Below are positions 23,288-25,603 of a stretch of 25,603 bases of DNA, piece after piece; position 1 is the stretch's first letter; each line of letters opens with the position of its first letter. Source of the stretch: Acidobacteriota bacterium (GTDB lineage: Bacteria; Acidobacteriota; Blastocatellia; Pyrinomonadales; Pyrinomonadaceae); contig JAEWBM010000191.1 of assembly GCA_023391155.1 (NCBI GenBank), forward strand, positions 1 to 25,603, in the 5' to 3' direction. The translations under genes were made by a program, and so were the position numbers. Under the pieces are notes generated by a model. It did not search any database, was not told where the DNA came from, and saw only the letters and a list, made by a program, of their open reading frames with translations.

Positions 23288-23710
23288 ATGAAAATTGTTG
23301 TTGACGACAAAGGTTTCGATATCGATGGGCATCGGTTGATATATGACCTTTACCACTTCGAGAGTGAACAGTATGACGCTGTAACTCTCGCGGCCACGTT
23401 CAAAAAGATCCTCATCACGTGGGCAAACGTGCTGCGAGAATCGAATATTGAAAACGGTGAGCTGTTCCTGCCCTACGCGCTTGATGATGAGTGGACGGAA
23501 TGCCTTAAAGCTGTTCAACAAGACGATCGAATTGTTCTCCGATACACAAGGGTTGCCGAGAATGGCTGGGCGATCAACGTCTCTCACCTAGAGGAGTTTA
23601 TGACGTCAACGCACGTTGTAGACAAAGAAGCAAACGAAGTGTTCGGCGACTACGATAAAGATGAATTCATTGCTGCCCTGATTGACGCTCAGATCATAAT
23701 TGACGGGTGA
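23288..23710 (+). CDS. Orphan small acidic protein, possible immunity-type
   Basis: 140 residues from the ATG at 23288 (a TTG one codon earlier is less likely). It is acidic, cytoplasmic and without motifs, mixing strands (KIVVDDKGFDIDGHRLIYDL) with helices (ATFKKILITWANVLRE), followed by RIVLRYTRVAENGWAINVSH and an acidic tail rich in Asp. The size, acidity and solitary placement among unrelated orphan genes resemble immunity proteins of polymorphic toxin systems. No cognate toxin is visible, and no specific family is recognised, so this is inference only. It is the last gene of the array. Confidence 0.65.
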   Translation: MKIVVDDKGFDIDGHRLIYDLYHFESEQYDAVTLAATFKKILITWANVLRESNIENGELFLPYALDDEWTECLKAVQQDDRIVLRYTRVAENGWAINVSHLEEFMTSTHVVDKEANEVFGDYDKDEFIAALIDAQIIIDG

Positions 23711-23720
23711 GGTAGGCTCT

Positions 23721-23746
23721 CTAGTCAACTAACCAGCACGCCGCAG
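23721..23746. repeat. Interspersed repeat family D, 3' fragment
   Basis: CTAGTCAACTAACCAGCACG and CCGCAG match the tail of family D copies 2 and 3, without the upstream part. Family C copy 3 follows. Confidence 0.65.
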
Positions 23747-23751
23747 GTTAG

Positions 23752-23848
23752 CTAAGAAAGAATAACCACGAAATAAGAAAAGGAGAAAACACAGAGCCTC
23801 CGCCAAGGGCTTCGGCGCACGGAAGGATAAAGAAGAAAGTCACGGGCC
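23752..23848. repeat. Interspersed repeat family C, copy 3
   Basis: AAGAATAACCACGAAATAAG and CTTCGGCGCACGGAAGGATA match copies 1 and 2 closely. Family B copy 4 follows directly. Confidence 0.8.
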
Positions 23849-23905
23849 GGAAAGGCAAGCCCTTCCGCTCATCATTTGGGCAAAGCCCGTTGAAGTGGAG
23901 AGTTT
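23849..23905. repeat. Interspersed repeat family B, copy 4
   Basis: GGAAAGGCAAGCCCTTCC, then CGCTCATCATTTGGGCAAAG and GTTGAAGTGGAGAG. It is the last repeat block before the hslV side. Confidence 0.8.
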
Positions 23906-23906
23906 G

Positions 23907-23939
23907 TTCTGACTACTGATTTCTGACTACTGATTTCTG
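23907..23939. repeat. 14-bp tandem repeat next to the hslV 3' end
   Basis: TTCTGACTACTGAT occurs twice in tandem (23907-23920, 23921-23934), followed by a third partial TTCTG. It lies 15 bases from the stop of hslV and so at the right edge of the island. Confidence 0.7.
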
Positions 23940-23953
23940 TCTTCTGCTCCTTC

Positions 23954-24505
23954 TCAGATCTCTTCGATGACGATCGCGGAGTTCGTATAGATACAAATAT
24001 CGGCAGCGATGGCGAGGGAGCGCTCGGCGATCTCGCGGGCGGAGAGATCTGTATTATTTAGCAATGCGCGGGCGGCGGCGAGGGCGTACATCGAGCCGGA
24101 GCCCACGGCTAGCAGCCCGTCGTCGGAGGCGATGACGTCGCCCTTGCCGGAGATGAGGAAGGCGTCTTTGTGATCGGCGACGATGAGCAGCGCTTCCAGA
24201 TGGCGGAGATAGCGGTCGGTGCGCCAATCCTTGCTGAGCTCGATGGCGGCCCGTTCGAGTTGGCCCTGGAATTCGGAAAGCTTTGTTTCAAAGCGGGTGA
24301 GCAGCGTAAAGGCATCGGCCGTGGCCCCGGCAAAGCCCGCGATGATCTTACCGTCGGCGAGCCGGCGGATCTTTCGTGCCGAGCCTTTGATAACGGTCTC
24401 GCCCAGCGTCACCTGTCCGTCGCCGGCCATCGCGACCTTGCCGTCACGCTGGACGAGCAAAACTGTGGTCGAACGAATTCGCATAGCTTCCGAAGTTTCT
24501 GCCAT
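23954..24505 (-). CDS. hslV: HslV, peptidase subunit of the HslUV protease
   Basis: 183 residues. The N-terminal-nucleophile fold is evident from RIRSTTVLLVQRDGKVAMAG, GDGQVTLGETVIKGSARKIR and the C-terminal ICIYTNSAIVIEE. The catalytic threonine should be Thr13 (of Ser-Thr-Thr), exposed after removal of a 12-residue propeptide. Starting at Met8 would shorten it to 5. HslV forms two stacked hexameric rings that cut proteins unfolded by HslU. It is encoded on the same strand as hslU and upstream of it, but separated by about 17.6 kb, whereas the two usually sit adjacent. It starts 75 bases from the divergent C26 gene. Confidence 0.96.
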   Translation of the reverse strand: MAETSEAMRIRSTTVLLVQRDGKVAMAGDGQVTLGETVIKGSARKIRRLADGKIIAGFAGATADAFTLLTRFETKLSEFQGQLERAAIELSKDWRTDRYLRHLEALLIVADHKDAFLISGKGDVIASDDGLLAVGSGSMYALAAARALLNNTDLSAREIAERSLAIAADICIYTNSAIVIEEI

Positions 24506-24580
24506 AAATCGAAATCATACGGGTTTAATAAACAATGCTCAAATTGACAGCGCCCGCGAATTATCTGAACATAATCCCTT

Positions 24581-25336
24581 ATGGCAGATGCCCCGAAGAT
24601 CGGAGTAACGATGCGGCTGGAGTCCGCGACGCGGCGGTTTTATCTCGGCAGGGATTATGCCGAGGCACTGGTGGCGGCCGGCGGCGTGCCGGTGCATATC
24701 GCGCTTATCCCCGATGCGGAGTATGTTCGCTCGGCGATGGAGGGGCTCGACGGGCTGCTGCTGCCGGGGGCGGATTGCGATCCGGATCCCGTGCTTTATG
24801 GCGAGGAGCCGAAGCCGGGCTTGCGCCGCGTGGTTCCCGATAAAGACGCGACGGACCTGATGGCGCTGGCGGCGGCAGAGGACATGGGGATACCGGTGCT
24901 GGGGATCTGCTACGGGATGCAGATCATAAATGTATTCCGCGGCGGGAGCCTGATACAGGATATCGCGAGCGAAGTGGACGAACCGCTGAAGCACGACCAG
25001 GGCGAGCCGCTCGGCCGCCCGTCGCATCATATAACGGTTACCGACGGCAGCGTTATCGATCGGATAGCAAAAGCGACCGCAATGTCCGACCGGGTGCGGG
25101 TGAACTCGCATCACCACCAGAGCGTAAAGAAGCCGGGCAGGGGATTGACGGTCACGGCCCGCTCGGACGACGGGATAGTCGAAGCGATCGAGGATATGAG
25201 CGACGAGCGTTTTATGCTGGGCGTCGAGTGGCATCCGGAGCTGATGTGGAAAACGGATGTATTTAACAGCATGATCTTCGAAACATTCGTTGTAAAATGC
25301 CAGAATCGGAAGCTGAGAGCTCAGGAAGAAGATTGA
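24581..25336 (+). CDS. Class-I glutamine amidotransferase-like hydrolase (peptidase C26, PuuD-like)
   Basis: 251 residues. The catalytic triad of the C26 fold is present: Cys110 in the nucleophile elbow GICYGMQ, and His218 with Glu220 in GVEWHPE. MRLESATRRFYLGRDYAEAL near the start and GLDGLLLPGADCDPDP are typical of gamma-glutamyl-gamma-aminobutyrate hydrolases (PuuD), which act in putrescine breakdown. RVNSHHHQSV is also a family feature. The exact substrate is uncertain, since relatives hydrolyse various gamma-glutamyl amides. It is cytoplasmic, divergent from hslV, and stands alone, with no puu genes nearby. Confidence 0.88.
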   Translation: MADAPKIGVTMRLESATRRFYLGRDYAEALVAAGGVPVHIALIPDAEYVRSAMEGLDGLLLPGADCDPDPVLYGEEPKPGLRRVVPDKDATDLMALAAAEDMGIPVLGICYGMQIINVFRGGSLIQDIASEVDEPLKHDQGEPLGRPSHHITVTDGSVIDRIAKATAMSDRVRVNSHHHQSVKKPGRGLTVTARSDDGIVEAIEDMSDERFMLGVEWHPELMWKTDVFNSMIFETFVVKCQNRKLRAQEED

Positions 25337-25529
25337 AAGTATCCGTTAAGTATTGAAATAGCGGGAATTAGTTGGTTGGTTAAGGTTGCAGGTAAGATAA
25401 ATCGTCCAAAGCTAAGGCGATAGATCATAAAGATCGTATCTAGCGAATATTCAATAATTTAGCAGGAAAATATTTGAGCGGTTCGAGGTGTTGGAAATCG
25501 ACAGTTAAAGTAGATTAGAGGCGTAATTA

Positions 25530-25603
25530 ATGAATAATCCGGTCGTCATCGGACTTCTTTCATGGCTATTCCCGGGTGCGGGGCATCTGGCGCAGGGCCG
25601 GAT
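25530..25603 (+). CDS. Start of a small membrane protein (truncated by window end)
   Basis: 24 codons are visible: MNNPVVIGLLSWLFPGAGHL followed by AQGR. The GLLSWLFPGAGHL pattern is a membrane helix with a conserved PGAGHL turn, as in TM2-type or DUF6677-like small membrane proteins. The rest is outside the window, so the assignment is tentative. The preceding 25337-25529 holds no gene; an AT-rich stretch around 25440-25470 could contain the promoter. Confidence 0.5.
   Translation, partial: MNNPVVIGLLSWLFPGAGHLAQGR

Noticed and set aside
18240..23953. Classical integron with attC sites
   Set aside because: No integrase is seen and I could not find paired RYYYAAC/GTTRRRY core sites. The cassette-like pattern is kept as a repeat-bounded array only.
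24539..25234. Long minus-strand frame opposite the C26 gene
   Set aside because: Antisense shadow; the plus strand encodes a complete catalytic triad.

Overview
The window looks like a chromosomal segment of a Gram-negative, moderately GC-rich bacterium. The gene mix suggests Acidobacteriota, class Blastocatellia (Pyrinomonadaceae-like), although there is no rRNA or marker gene here to prove it. The mix includes a hslVU protease, large exported WD40-caspase proteins, an unusual sigma-like/anti-sigma pair, and many structured intergenic repeats. The lineage is inference.

Left flank (1-6380), ordinary chromosome. The 3' end of an FHA-domain gene converges on a minus-strand operon of a MarR regulator, a universal stress protein and a DUF402 protein. 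The gap between marR and a divergent conserved hypothetical gene is filled by five copies of a palindromic TTAGC..GCTAA element at an exact 22-bp spacing, which look like stacked MarR operators. Next come a TalC-type transaldolase, then a minus-strand operon hslU, fibronectin-III lipoprotein, FAH-family hydrolase.

Island part 1 (about 6381-17400), all on the plus strand. It runs: sigma-like factor, membrane-anchored anti-sigma-like protein, exported protein with 14 WD40 repeats and a C-terminal caspase (C14) domain, S8 subtilase, a second exported metacaspase-like peptidase, and a small exported protein of unknown function. A strong hairpin follows. Tight spacing or overlaps suggest a self-regulated operon for an envelope protease assembly in which all catalytic residues are present. 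This is the best candidate for an undescribed system.

Island part 2 (about 17400-23950) is a repeat field: a 20-bp minisatellite, a 183-bp element with 28-bp inverted ends, and at least four recurring structured repeat families. Between the repeats sit seven small plus-strand genes: mostly secreted or lipoprotein orphans, one leucine-rich-repeat protein, and one small acidic protein. It reads as a cassette-like array of orphan genes.

Right flank (23954-25603). hslV lies on the minus strand in the same orientation as hslU and upstream of it, so about 17.6 kb now separates two genes that are normally adjacent in one operon. A divergent class-I glutamine-amidotransferase-like (C26) hydrolase follows, then the start of a small membrane-protein gene cut by the window edge.
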